This document shows positions 35,337-49,385 of a stretch of 64,000 bases of DNA, one piece after another. The stretch lies in the NCBI GenBank assembly GCA_029953675.1, contig JAMWBK010000008.1:248001-312000 (forward strand). The letters are read 5' to 3'. A program made the translations under genes and the position numbers. Source of the stretch: Rhodosorus marinus. Its lineage: Eukaryota > Rhodophyta > Stylonematophyceae > Stylonematales > Stylonemataceae. The notes below the pieces were generated by a model. That model was not told the origin of the DNA. It saw nothing but the letters and a program-made list of their open reading frames with translations, and did not search any database. Numbering within the stretch: position 1 is the stretch's first letter; every line of letters starts with the position of its first letter.

Positions 35337-37026
35337 CCTGCACCCACTACCGAAATAGAAACAAACAATGGTCAAAATAAGTTGATGCTCTGTCCCCTTC
35401 CCAAAAGGCTACCCAAGCAGCTTCCCAAGCTAAAAAAAAAAACAACCTCTTGTAAGGCTGCCTTCACCCTCAACTCTGAATCAGCCCCTAAAACGGGTTG
35501 CCACCTGCCCGCAGATTGCACGCACATCTCCACACAAAAACTTACCCCCCACCACTTCCACGGCCGGTAAACAATTCCATTGTGCCGATTCCGTTCAGGA
35601 CCAAAAAAATAGTACTCTAATCGTAAAAACCAAAAAAATTCCAAATAAACTCTAATTGTTATCACAAAAAAATCTCGAAAACGTCATTGTGGAATCCTAT
35701 GGCACTGAAAGGACTCTACTTTCGGTTGGACGTTTGCAGGAGATGTGTCCTCCACTAAGGAGCTGTGAGGCACCAAGTGATTGTAGCGTTTGCTGATGTG
35801 GAGTGCGTACCGATGGCTTCATTACGCAACCCCCTGGCGGTCCGGACAACCGTCCTGAAGTCCTGCATGTGGGCAACCATTATAACTCGATTCGGGGGTT
35901 GTTGGGATTTGGATAAGAACTACTGTTATCCCATTCTCAAAGCATACAGCCTTCAAGCACTGCGGTAAACAAACTACTAGCAGTCGCACCTCAGACACAG
36001 CTTCGTCTGTCGTGATCTAAAAAGCAAATGCGTGGCCATCAAAGGTGTGCTGACGACAAAAGCGTCGGCATTCATTTCAAAAGCATCCGCGATCGTCGTT
36101 TCCCCAGCTTCATGACCTAAGCACTGCTGAACTCGACTCACTAGGGTTCTCAGAAAGTGTTGATCCGTTCATGAGTGATACGGACAGCCGATTGACCTGC
36201 GAATTCCGTTGCGGAACAAATCCGTGACTTCCCTGTTTGAGCAGCACGGATTGTAGCCCCGCCAACTGAAAAGCAAAACCGGGATAAACCTGAAGAACAA
36301 GGCAGATTCCCTCCCGTTCGGAAAGGGATCATACAGGTCCGGTCTAAGCGACGAACTCCAGACCAAACCCTTCCGAGCTTTTGCTGGGAAAGCAGAAAAA
36401 TAAGGTTCTTGCGGACGAAGCCTTCTCCAGCTGTCCATGCTGGTCCCTCGCCTCAGAATACCAGATAAAGGAACATCCTAAATCACAGCAAAAAGCACCA
36501 TAAATATCAAGTAATTTGAATTTTTTGACGTGTACTTACCCAAACTTGGAACTTTGTCCATTTTACGATGTTCTTTTAATTCATTGATTAATAACATGCA
36601 AATAAATACTTATTCAGATAATTTATTTTTGTTTTATGAAAATTATGTGCAAATAACGAGTAATTACACCAATTGCGTTGAGACGTCCCGTTCCAGAAGA
36701 CTTGGCAATAGAAATTACGTTAGTTGCGCTTTTAGGTGAGGGGGTGGGATGGGAAGCTGAGATGGAGAAAAGCCCAGGAAGGGGCGATTTTTCCATCGCT
36801 TTCTCAGTAGAACGGGGTGGGGGGGGGGGGGGTCGTGGTCCTAAAAGCCAGGAAACGCAGGCTTCGCCATCGGTATGCTGTTCTGGTGGTGCGGGGTGGT
36901 TGGGCTTAGGAGGGTACCTTGTAAGATTTTGGAAAGTCTTGTTGTTTCACTGCAAGGAAGGAGCCTCAGGCTAATTTGTTTGTGGCTTTTTATATTGTTG
37001 GCGGGGGAATTGTGGGAATCGTGACA
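35337..37026. other. Intergenic
   Basis: No gene recognised. It holds a 14-nt G run at 36819-36832 and an AT-rich block at 36.48-36.68 kb, just upstream of the Gln/Ala-rich gene. Confidence 0.5.
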
Positions 37027-38005
37027 ATGGCCAAGAGAAAGGAAGAAGAGGAAGAGGAATCTTCATCGGAGGAGGTTGAGTCTTCTTCCGAGGAGGAGGA
37101 GGACTCTATTCCAGAGGTCAACGATGAGGCGGCTGCAACTGCCGCACAGGTTGATCCCGCTGCTGCGGCGGCTGCAGGAGCACCTCCGCAGACTTTCGAC
37201 CCGATGAATCAGTTCCTTGGTATTCCTACTTACCAAAGCCAAGCGGCGCAGGGGCAAGGGGTTCAACCGCAGCAACGGGCACAAGCGTTCAATAACACGG
37301 CGCAGCAGCGAGTTGCTGCGGTAAAGGCCGGGATGCAGCAAGGTGGTGGCCAGCAGTGGAACCAAGGTGGGATGGACGCGGTTTACCAGGCTCAGATGAA
37401 GGCTCGCCAGCAACAGCAGCAGCAAGCTCAACTCATGCAGCAGATGTATGCTACCCAACAAGCACAACAGCAGATGGCAGCCTACCAAACCTACAATGCC
37501 GCCGCAGCCGCGGCTGCGTATCAAACTGGTACGTCGACGAAGAACATTTTCAGCGCTTTTCGATGAAGCTTGCACGGCTCGCCGCGCAGTGCTTCAGAAA
37601 TCACTGCCGAAGTTTCACAGCGCTCACTATTTTGTTGTCTTGCATCATCAACAACAGGCCAAGTAAACAACATGCAGCTTGCAGTAGTTGATCCGAATGC
37701 GGGTGCAGCGTACAGAGGAGGAATGGGAGGTGGGATGATGGGTGGCGGGATGGGAGGTGGAGCTCTAGTCCCGTATCAGAACCAAGCCGCGGCGTTGATA
37801 CCGGCAATGGAAGCGGTAAGCCCTATATCTTCCCAGATAACGACTCGTTTGCAAATGCTTAGCTCGCAAACCGTTTAAAATCGAATAGGAAAAAGTGAAA
37901 CAGGAAGCGAGTAACTACAGAGTGCAACGGGGAACCAAGCCAACAAGAATCAACGCGAGTGATCAAGCATTTGGACCTTTGCTCGATCAGATGATGAAAA
38001 AATAA
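37027..38005 (+). CDS. Gln/Ala-rich low-complexity protein with acidic N-terminus
   Basis: Three exons (37027-37528, 37658-37815, 37889-38005) give 258 residues. The protein starts MAKRKEEEEEESSSEEVESS, a likely CK2-type acidic cluster, then Ala/Gln/Met-rich sequence with QQQQQ and AAAAA runs, a Gly/Met patch (GGMGGGMMGGGMGGG), and a more ordered basic tail (KVKQEASNYRVQRGTKPTR, AFGPLLDQMMKK). No domain is recognised. The composition suggests an intrinsically disordered nuclear, RNA-related or transcription-related protein, but this is inference. Exon joins agree in phase and all use GT-AG. Confidence 0.65.
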
Positions 38006-38010
38006 CTTTT

Positions 38011-38874
38011 ATGAGTATGTCTCGTCCTCGAATTCAGCGGCATGAACTATTCCGTGAAATGATGAGAGTTTGGGGAGTTACGAAAGCGAGTGAGTTAGTA
38101 CTGTGCTTGACCCCTCGCACATCCCGTGATCTCCTCATTGTCGCCTGGACCGCTCTACTTTTTTTTAACGGAACTAAAGCTTATTTTGCCTCGCCCCGAA
38201 TCGTTGACGGTTTTTTTAGATTCGTTCTCGCTCCCTCTCCTCGTAGTGTCATCATGGATACTTCCCCGTCTCCTCGCTTCACCTTCCAACGCATGGACAC
38301 CGATCGCAGACATTCTGTACTCCTCGGCGTTCGGTGAGGACCCAAGGTCCACCGTGACCATGGAAGGCCTTGCAACCGGGTCTGTCCAGGTCTGTGCGCA
38401 CGCCTCCGCGAATCCTGGCAAAACCAGCTCTGGATTCGCGCTTAGAAGGATCTGTGAACAAACCCGTTCTCTGATGCACATATTGGCACGCGGCCAGGTT
38501 AACGTATTCTTATTCTCATACGCTTAGATGCCAAACAACTCTTCCCTCTTCTGAGTTGATGTGAGTGCAGGAAGACGCCTTACGATTTGAAATTTCTCCG
38601 TACAGGATCCTAGTGAGATTCCAATCCTTTGACGAAGAATCGTTCTCAAACCTTTCCCCACAACAATTGCGTTGGCCAGGTTTTCGGCTACCTCATCAAA
38701 GTTTAGCAATTTTCAGAGGAAAAATTTATTCAGCACGTCACCAAATGCAGTTGTTTCGATTTAATGAGAATGAAGCCGCTGTCATCAGAAATTTTGCTTT
38801 TCTGGGAGCTGTGCCGCTTTTATCAGTTAGATTCCAACTCGAGTGAGACTTTGAAGATCTAGGACCTGATGATG
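38011..38874 (+). CDS. Unrecognised spliced gene (tentative)
   Basis: Exons 38011-38089 and 38220-38497 join in phase through GTGAGT and TTTTTTTAG signals. They continue in phase into an exon at 38571 (EDALRFEISPYRIL) that either reads on to about 38846 or is spliced again near 38612 to about 38740, ending near 38874. The product begins MSMSRPRIQRHELFREMM and has a hydrophobic stretch (SFSLPLLVVSSWILPRLLA), then WTPIADILYSSAFGEDPRS. I do not recognise it. Against it: the ATG lies only 5 nt after the stop of the preceding gene, and the opposite strand also has an ATG frame (38481-38155). Confidence 0.35.
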
Positions 38875-39080
38875 ATAATGTCGTTGTGGTTACGCATTTA
38901 AGGCACAGGTGAAGAGAGGTGCAAAGTTCCCAAGGACTCAGGAGGTTAATCGGAGGAGGGATTGAGGACAGGTGGCGACGAGGGTCATGAAGATCTGTTG
39001 CGATTGAAATGAGCAAGACAAGAGGGGGAACTTGGGGCTTTAAACCGTTTCTTTTTTTGTTTTGAAATATAGCGGAAAAT

Positions 39081-40361
39081 ATGGATAAGGCGACGGAGGA
39101 AGTAGCTCCACTGGTTCCAGAGACTGAGAAGGATGCTGACGAGGTAGAGGCTGAGGTACCGCCGGAGGCCGCGGCAACTGAAAAAACCGGTGATGAAGCT
39201 TCAAGGTCCTGGTTTGCGATGCCCGAGGTCGTGACAGGTCTTTTTGGTAACGCAGGCGCAACGACGGAGCCCTATCCGATGGTGGATACATCAACCACCA
39301 CGGCATCGGTACGGTCACGTGTCACCTTTGGCCTAAATGCTGGCTTTGAGATTACGCTTGACGGAAGGGGCTAATTTAGAAACTATTTGGATTACTCCAA
39401 ACCTTCCTTTTTAGTTTGGAAATGATGTGCAGAAGACTGCGGAGATGGTGGCGAAGGATCTGGAAAGCGTATCTGAGGGAGTCACGAAAAACGTAGCTCT
39501 TGTTGGCGAAGAGATTGGTAAAGGATGGGTTGGCCTGCACAACTTCATCGACGGCGTCTTGAACGAGAATTCCCTCTCACAGTCAGAGCGAGTTAGAGCA
39601 CAGTTCTTGGCGCGTTTCCCTGATCTGAAGGAAGAGGATGTTGTCGACTCCTTTAACTGCAGTCTAGTTCAAAAGTAAGATCTGAACGTTCACTCGCCAG
39701 ACGTTAATTGCAAGTAGCCAACTCGGCATGCGCTCCTTTGATACCAGGTACCGTTGTTACCATAACAGTGGTACGCCAGAAAGACAATATACTTTCGATG
39801 GCACGCTGTACGTGACGATCACATCGGCCGCGTTTTGGGCAGAAGATGATGAGGCCGGATTTGGCAATGCTAATTTCCCTGTAAGACGCTGTGCACAAAA
39901 GCCCAGAACCTCAAAGCCTCAGCACCGTAGGAGCATACTAATCATAGTGTCACTGCGTAACAATCCGAACGACGGCTTGGCCTCCTGTTATTGGTTCAAT
40001 GATTTCTGTTCTTGAACAGGTGGTGCTTAAATTCAGTGCGGTTGAAAAAATTCAGCGGGGACAACCTGGAATGCTGAGATTGTTGCTCAACTCGAAAGCA
40101 AGCTTCGTATTCAACAGCTTCGAAAGTGAAACCCACTACATGGGAGCAATCAGCATGCTGGAGCACATGATAGAGTCGACCCGCTCGGCTGCTTCTCAGC
40201 CCACAGGCGAAGAACGTTCTGCAAAGGACGATGGGGGAGAGGACACAGGAGTGGAGAAAGCAGCAGATGAGCAAGAGAAAGAGATAGCTCCCGAGCCCGA
40301 AAAGGCTGCTGCACGGCGAACATCGGAAACCGACAAGAAGAAGAAAAAGGGCAAGAAATGA
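39081..40361 (+). CDS. GRAM-domain protein
   Basis: Four exons (39081-39308, 39415-39674, 39748-39880, 40020-40361) give 320 residues. The N-terminus is acidic. A middle helical part includes VQKTAEMVAKDLESVSEGV. A GRAM domain then spans about residues 135-245: RFPDLKEEDVVDSFNCSL, FDGTLYVTITSAAFWAED, VVLKFSAVEKIQRG, FVFNSFESETHYMGAISMLE. These match the GRAM pattern of an entry strand, a 'y/f-vt...f' strand, a 'kf..v..i.k' strand and 'f.sF..r..ay..l'. GRAM domains bind membrane lipids at contact sites or endosomes. The C-terminus is charged and ends KKKKKGKK. No transmembrane anchor is visible, unlike Lam/Aster proteins. Confidence 0.75.
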
Positions 40362-42101
40362 AGACTTTTTGCGCTGGAAGGCTTGCCCCCTCCCACGGTG
40401 CCAGTATGGTATCAACTTGAATTGGACGGGTAAAATGCCATTGTGTAGGAGCCGTTTCTTGCGATTGGTTTGGGCGGTTCGTCATGGAATAGGTAACATT
40501 GATTCCATTCAGCCGGAAAGGTTTCATGGGCGTTATTCCTTGACTTGAGTTTGCGGATGGAAGTGAAGCTTTCAAAACCTACCTTCCGTTCTTTCATTTG
40601 TGCCACGGAATAGTCCTTGCGCATGAGAGCCCGAAGCTTTCTGCGTCGGATGAGACGACAGTCAGCGTTCATGCGAGAACGCGGTTAAGAATTAAAGCTA
40701 ATCTGATATGAATGGAAACGGCCACATACACACCGGAGTTTTTCGTGCATTGCGGGTTGACGAATTGCTTCTGAAAACACAACCCTGTAACTACCGATGA
40801 ATGCTTCCGACCTGGGTCACCCTCGGCCCGGTGGAAAGCAAGGGCTCTTGAAAGAGAGCTACGCTTTTCAATGAAGGCTCAAGAGTCGACCAGATTCCGC
40901 AATCCCATAACCCCCCTTAGCTAGTGGAATGCAATTCCATGACATGAGCCTACCCAGCGTCCTTTCTCCGTGCAAATCGCCGCTGCCTCACCAAACTGGC
41001 TAGGCGGAACGACCAAGGCAGCAACCAGCCCTACACAATAGCCACAGCATACTCTCGAGAGACCTTCCTGGTTAATATCTCTCTCCACTAGGTTATAGTA
41101 TCCATCTTGAGCGCGATCCCCAGCAAGGGAGAACCTCTCAGCAATCGAAAACTGCCCACATAGTCCTCAAAGTACAGAAACACAAATACCAAGCGTTCCA
41201 GCTTATGCTTACACACAACCTACATCTCAGTAGAATACTCACACAGCGTCACTACCTATTAAGCAACCATAGCAATCATCCTCTCAATTCAGGAGACCCT
41301 CATCTACCACCGCCCCGCCCCCCCCCCCCCCCACCCCAACGCCCGAGCAAGAAGTTATCATTTCTCCCATTCCACAAATTACTTGGAGCTTGCTCGTACC
41401 CCCCCTAAAATTGCACCAACAACCGACCTATAATCCATTATATTATTCATAAACAATTTTTGATACCTATCTCTTCCGAATACTTACCCCCCCCTCCCTT
41501 TCCTTTTCCTACTTTTCTCTTTTACTTGATGCAAGTCGATCGTACTGTTTTCTTGTACGCTAGATCTGGACTTGTTTTCAGAAGAAACTAGATGTTAGTG
41601 ATTAAAATATAATGGATATTCAGACTTGTAGAGAAAACATATCTAAGTAAGAGATCCGTCCCTCTTTATTCGACAAAACCTAAAAGGGGTGGGTTTGAAC
41701 CGGAGAACGGGGGGAAGGGGGTTGTTTTTTTTTTTCATTCTCTGACATTTCTGATTGTCTGTATGTGTAGAGTTGGATAAATTTTTCTGGTGATTTTTAT
41801 TTTTTGGGGAGGGGGGTTGTGTGTGTGTTAGGATCATTGTACTTGTTTCTTTTTTTTGTTGTACGTTAATAAATAGATGTGTCACGGTGGGTGACTCCAG
41901 TATTCGGGGGGAGCGTGCTTCGATGTTTGATGCTTGCATGTGAGAGATGTGATGTATGCTGGTGGAGCATATAAAAGGCTTCGGAGCGTTTGGTACAGAG
42001 CACAGAAGGAGCATTGGTGTGGAGGAAGAATTAAGGGAGAACACGCTCTGAGAGGACAAGCAGGTCGGCAACATTGTAGGTCACTATCTGGGTTTTTGAG
42101 T
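40362..42101. other. Intergenic with one possible small minus-strand exon
   Basis: Mostly no gene. On the minus strand an ATG at 40672 opens 30 basic codons (RLIRRRKLRALMRKDYSVAQ) that end exactly at a good donor (aag|gtaggt, exon end 40583). I could not find convincing partner exons. A 15-nt C run lies at 41318-41332. TATAAAAG at 41970-41977 belongs to the next gene. Confidence 0.4.
41970..41977 (+). promoter_or_regulatory. TATA box of the glutathione reductase gene
   Basis: TATAAAAG lies 125-132 nt before the ATG at 42102. This spacing leaves room for a 5' UTR of about 100 nt. It argues against the upstream in-frame ATG at 41952 being the true start. Confidence 0.5.
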
Positions 42102-43964
<1,863 letters not shown>

Positions 43965-44864
43965 ACTCGTGAACCGCATCCAAGGCTCTAGCGAAAGGTT
44001 GGAAGAACATTGCGCTGTTCCGAGCTACCTCTTGCACAAAGTTCCTAATTGTCCCGCTTGGGCCGTTCGAAGGCCCAATAAACTCATTGAAGGATTGTCA
44101 CTAAGACCGTCGACTGCCAATCACTGGTTCGTTCGGTGCACGAGCTGACACAGTTTTACTCACGTCGCGGATGAACAGGGAAAAGCCTTGCCCTGGATTC
44201 AGTCCGAGACAGTTTTCAATGGGCTTGGTTGTTTTCCGTTTGGCTCAAGCGACGGGCTTTTGAAACTGCAGTGAACAGTTGACGAGCGAAAAAAGCCCAC
44301 CCGTCTTCGGTTTCTAGTCGAACATGCTTCGAGCCGTTGTATAGCTCCGACTGCATCAACAACTGGTCAACTTGGGCCCACCTCGAGGATATCAGAATAC
44401 GATTGTATCAATTGCACAAGATCAATCCATCCGCCTTTGATGAGCTCCACATCGTCACGGGCTTTCCGCGAATATCTACCCTCACGTCTTCCCCAAACTT
44501 CCCTGGGCCTCTATAAGATTCGAGGGGGGGGAGGTGAGCGGTTACGCCTGGTTTGATCATCGCAATACTCGCCTACGTAATGAAGCGATCCCATTGCATT
44601 GCTGCGAATCCAGGTAGCTTCACCACTACCACCTGAAAAGTCCAACTCCAGCTCCCACTGTTAAATCCGTCTCGGGGATGGAGGGTGTTGAGCGTCCATT
44701 ACAAAAAGGTCCATGTCCACTGCGGCGAGGGTTAAAATGGAAGCCAAAGTTTACACGAGAATGGTGCTGAGAGCTGCGACGGAAGAGTGAAGTTCTGCAC
44801 TTGGAGTTCGCGAATTGAAAGGCTCGATAAGGTCATATAGATCCACTTGGTGTATTGAATCGGT
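43965..44864. other. Intergenic
   Basis: No gene seen. A short G run is present near 44524. Confidence 0.5.
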
Positions 44865-45407
44865 ATGGCCGGGTTCGTGGCTCCCGCTGGGACTGTGGGT
44901 GCGTTGAGAAGGGCACGAACTCTGAGGCGATGCGCAGAGAATGGATTATGCGATCGAATACGACCAATAGCTGAGGGCTTTGCGAGTCCACTTGGACTGA
45001 AGGTTGAGCAGACGTTATTTGAGAACAGGAAATTGTCGGTTTTCTTGGGTGATGGTGAACGAAAACCTACCCTGGAGGACTGTGAAAGTTTGTCCAAGAT
45101 CTTGGATGATACAATTACCGATGATGAAAGCTATGACTCGCTTACTGGATCCAACTTTTCGCTGGTCGTTTCCACCGCCGGAGTCCGCGATGTTCTGACG
45201 CAGGATTTTGAGTTCAACGTCTTCAAAGGTTTCTCTATTATCATAGCTACTTCCGAAGAGTTCAAAGGGAAACGAGAACTAACTGGAACCCTGCATGGAC
45301 GAGACGAGAAACATGTAAGGCTCAACAAGAAGGGTCGTATTGTGAAGATTCCACGAGAAATCGTAACATCCGTTCAATTGACACAGGCGAAATCAGAGGA
45401 TGGCTAG
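44865..45407 (+). CDS. rimP: Ribosome maturation factor RimP, plastid-targeted
   Basis: A single-exon frame of 180 codons. The leader MAGFVAPAGTVGALRRART is typical of a plastid transit peptide. The RimP N-domain follows (GLKVEQTLFENRKLSVFLGD, TLEDCESLSKILDDTI, LVVSTAGVRDVLTQDFEF, the family's SSPG.dRpl.. region), then the SH3-like C-domain (GFSIIIATSEEFKGKREL, LTGTLHGRDEKHVRL, VKIPREIVTSVQL). RimP assists 30S maturation; here it should act on plastid 70S ribosomes. The family SPG is replaced by STAG. No intron is needed. Confidence 0.85.
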   Translation: MAGFVAPAGTVGALRRARTLRRCAENGLCDRIRPIAEGFASPLGLKVEQTLFENRKLSVFLGDGERKPTLEDCESLSKILDDTITDDESYDSLTGSNFSLVVSTAGVRDVLTQDFEFNVFKGFSIIIATSEEFKGKRELTGTLHGRDEKHVRLNKKGRIVKIPREIVTSVQLTQAKSEDG

Positions 45408-47615
45408 TGGCCGAAGGAAAATTCCCCTTAATCTTCTCTCGTCGCAGGAAAAACCGTTAAAGAAGATATTGTGTGAAACCGATAATACGTGGAAATCAAG
45501 GACCGAGCAAGCCTGAGTCAGGTCACTCTTCTTTCATCTTCATGCTCTTGGTAAACGGTAGCGTGTGTCGTCTACCTGCTCTGGAATCTAGCTTGACCCG
45601 GCTTAATTGAAAAACCCGATGAACAGAACTTTGCTTCAAGTCAAAGCGCTCTCGTTTGCGTCTGCTCCTGGGTCAGTTGTGCTTGTGTGCGATCCAAGTT
45701 TTCTAGGCCTGACTGCGCCTCTGTCTGACTCGGGGCCAGACAAGGGACTGCATCGGACAACGATCTCTTTCGCCACTTTTCCCCAGCGCTGTATTTAGTC
45801 CAGTTTGTTGCAGGCCTAACTGAGTCGTTTGCTGGTACTTGTACATGCCCTGATACAACCTCGGCGTGTCAGGGTGCCCAAGAAAACCTCGTGACGAGGC
45901 TCTAGAACTTGGTCAAACTCGGAGAAGCAAGAACATCCCTTTTTCAGTTGCTTGTCCAGCTATGAGACATCTCGCACGCGCAGAGCTGGAGCACCACACA
46001 ACGAAAAGTTTCAACGAACGCTTCTCATTCAACTTCAATCAAAGTGCTCACAAGCATGCCTGATACAACTCAACGTGCGAATTTGGGACAACAATCCTAA
46101 CGAGAGTCCATAATTCGTTTCTTCTCATTTGATGATGGGTGAAGGAAAGCATTTCGACGCAGCCGAACTACTATTCGCTTCGTCGAGGTGGGTTTCACCG
46201 GAAACTTCAGCGCCTTTCAACACAGCCCTGTTTTTTTTTTCAACTGCGGAAAAATAATTCCGTTCGATGTGGCAAGCCCAATAGGCTTGGCAAAGATGAG
46301 CGCCGCGTGATTGGAAGATCCTTGTCAACAGACTCGCTCAGCTGTAAAACATCAATATACCTGCCGGGGCGATTTCGTACCGACCGCTACACACCCAAGT
46401 TGTCCCGGATTATCTCCCACCAGGCTTAGGGATCGATATCCAGGGAAAATGTTCTCCGAGTGCTCAAGGTCTTCAAATTTCAATTCTCAACGCGCAAAAT
46501 TCATGTCCGGGTTGTGAAATTTTTGGGTGGCTGGGCTTCCCCAAAAATCCGCTTAGCTGGTGCTGAACAAATTTTGTACTTCGGCTTATGGATCTGTTGC
46601 CACTGATCCCGTAGATTGATGTCTTGTCTTCAGGCGTTGGGCAACATTTTCAGGGGGTTTTTAGTCAACATATCCCGAGCGCATCCGGGGTTTCTGTTCA
46701 TCACGGTGGACAGGTTCTACGCATATACCCTAGGCGGATCTTAAGAGTAGAAAGGGCTATGAGATCTCCCTATGGAAACACGTTTGATCAAGTTAGAATT
46801 TTACAGCTGGCGTTGAAACGAGAATAATCCGAATCATTTGAAGTTTTCACACCACCTTCAACCGGAGGGAGCGCGTTTGTTCTAAAGAGGCTAGGAGCCA
46901 CTAGCGAGATTTGTTGAGCGATCGGTTCGCTCGTTTTCAAACTTAATTCCGAAAGCCGGATGTAACCGGTGACCGGAAACGATCTGGTCGACGAGCGCTC
47001 ACATGGGAAGTCGTGTCAAAACTACGAAAGAAAGCAAGGATCCGTAGGGAATACCTAATACCACATGACTACGCCTCGAAGAGGAGTCCGGGTGAAGCTC
47101 GCTGGGTATAGTGCAGGGGTCCAGGCTCGGCCAATGAACGGTGGAAACCCTGCCGCATCGTCATTTTCCGCTAGCAATGGCCCCGAAAGCTGAGGATTTC
47201 GTGAAATTCGCCTGCCACGTGGTCTCGAACGCAGAGCAAACAGATAACAACAAAGTCCGAAAACAGAAAGCAATATATCGATAAGTCGAAGCAGACGAAA
47301 ACTGCAAGTCTAGGAACAAAACGTGGTATATCGCCATGCCCTACCATCCAGCTACAGTCGTCCTATAATCAACAAATGGATGCTGGCCTGAGACGATAAC
47401 CTCTCGAGATGTTTTCCACAGACCCAAAACTCGGCATCTCCAATCATAACAACTTTCAAGGTCCATTAGAAAAACAAAGCAAATCATCATATCCCGACCA
47501 CTGTGTTCTCATCCCTTCAAAACAAAAAAAAACACACCACCTCTCATATTTTCTTCAATGATTCTATTTTAATCGCAAAACCGATCTCATTTGGATGGTC
47601 CAGAAAGAGTGCACC

Positions 47616-47635
47616 ATATATATATATATATATAT
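47616..47635. repeat. AT dinucleotide microsatellite
   Basis: Ten uninterrupted AT units. Confidence 0.95.
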
Positions 47636-48562
47636 TTCCGTTGCGCCTCCCAAACCCTCCATAGCTTACCTCCTATTACCTACAAACCAAAATCTAATAA
47701 AATTTTGTTCCATCTCCATACTGAGGACGACGACACGACACTACTGGGTGCAACAGTTTTGACAGTTAGTGTAACTTGCTTAAACAATCGATTTTTAAAC
47801 CAATTTTCATGCATCGAGAGCGTCTCTCAAGGTTGACAATACGAAAAAAGAAGCTCGTCACGAGCTCTCCACCTCGGAATAATATTATTCATAAATTACT
47901 TCTGAAAATCTCGATCATCAATGTATGCATTCATGTTGGGGGTTGAACAGGTCGACCTCCTCTTTTGTTTTCTTTTTGTTCTGTAGATATTCTTTTCTTC
48001 TGAGCTTTTTTTTTTTTTTTCAGGTAACCCCGCGAAGAATATGTTTTTCTTATGAATTTAACCTTTTTGTGGGGGATTCCTTTCCCTTCGTTCCTACTTT
48101 CGAATTGTAACTAGCAGGTTTCCCGTTCGTCTAGTTTTATAGAATTATGATAATATCACAAACAAGTTCTTGATATCAATAATTCACTCGAAAATCCATC
48201 CAATCCAAAAAATTCATTTGTTTTCCACGTATTTTCTTCCTTTGTCCAATCCTCATTCAAAAAAAAAATTAAAAAATCCCTTGCAATTAACATGTACTTT
48301 CAAACTTTCTTGCCTCGATCCCCATCCATCCCCACGACCCTTTTCACTATCCAAAACGAAACATATCTCATCAACTCCACCCCCCTCTTGCCCCCGCACT
48401 AAGAAATCTCAAGTAGAGCTGAAAGAACTACACTTTTTCTTAAATACTTGCACAGGTTGGTAGGACGGAAAAAATCCGTGAAAAACCAGAAACCAACGGG
48501 AGTCAAAATTAAAACATAATAAACATATTTTCAAATATGGATTGATTTCAATCAAATATGTG

Positions 48563-48589
48563 TATATATATATATAATATATATATATT
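48563..48589. repeat. TA microsatellite
   Basis: TA repeat with one phase break in the middle. It is self-complementary. Confidence 0.9.
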
Positions 48590-48638
48590 TGAATGAACCT
48601 TTGTCATTGCTCCGTGTGGTTCGAAAAATCGATTTTCC

Positions 48639-48930
48639 GGGGGGGGGGGACGGGTAATGGGGAGGAATGTAGATGTTTAAAATTTTGCTGGGTGAGAACG
48701 GGGTTTCCACTATTAGCGGAATGGTTGAAGAACTATTTTTAAGAAATATTCGCTCACGGCATCAAAACCAACTCATTGGCCACCCCCTTGATAATAGATT
48801 GGATCCATTCTACAAATGCGCGCCTAGTATTCAGGGAGGGAGGGGGGGGGAGAGATCGCTACGAAGAAGCGGTTGGGTTAAAATATGAAGAAAATTAGAT
48901 GGAGGGATAACTTTTCCGGGAGGGGGGGGG
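48639..48930. repeat. Cluster of G runs
   Basis: G runs of 11, 9 and 9 nt lie at 48639-48649, 48842-48850 and 48922-48930, all on the plus strand. Shorter G groups continue to about 49.1 kb. They could fold as G-quadruplexes. Confidence 0.85.
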
Positions 48931-49385
48931 TTGTAGTGCCTGATTAGTTTCTTATTAAAAACAAGGTTTAGAGGTGCCCGTTAAAGAACAGTTTGGCGGG
49001 GTTTTTCGTTGGAGTCGTCAGGGGAAATGTAGAGGGGGAGAGGGGGAGGGATAGGATTTGGTTGGGGATGACGATGATAGGTTGAGGTGAGGTCGAGGGT
49101 ACTCACTACTCACTACTGACTGCCTAGTGTTTTGCATCAGGTCGAACAGGTAAAAAGGTTTGTTGGGATGGGTGTGTAGCTGTAGCATGAGAGTATTCGA
49201 GTGGGATTTTTAAATAAGGATGCATGCATGCCCATCTCCTCTTGCATTGGCGGTGCGAATACCTAGGGCATTTAGTTAGCCGACGTGAGGTGGGGAAGGT
49301 GGGGTTGGGATGGTTGGGCGGATTCTGGTTTGAGAGGGGGAGTCTTTGGATCTGGTGCACTGTTCTGCGGAGTTTGGTCGTCATC

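Larger units (their letters stand above)
45408..49385. other. Four-kilobase gene desert
   Basis: No supportable gene. From 47.4 kb it alternates AT-rich sequence, AT microsatellites and T runs with, from 48.6 kb, repeated G runs of 9-11 nt. Short ATG frames (for example 45618-45798, 46311-46517) resemble nothing known. Confidence 0.5.

Noticed and set aside
37063-37575. 170-codon Leu-rich minus-strand frame
   Set aside because: It is the complement of the CAG/GCA-rich exon of the Gln/Ala-rich gene.
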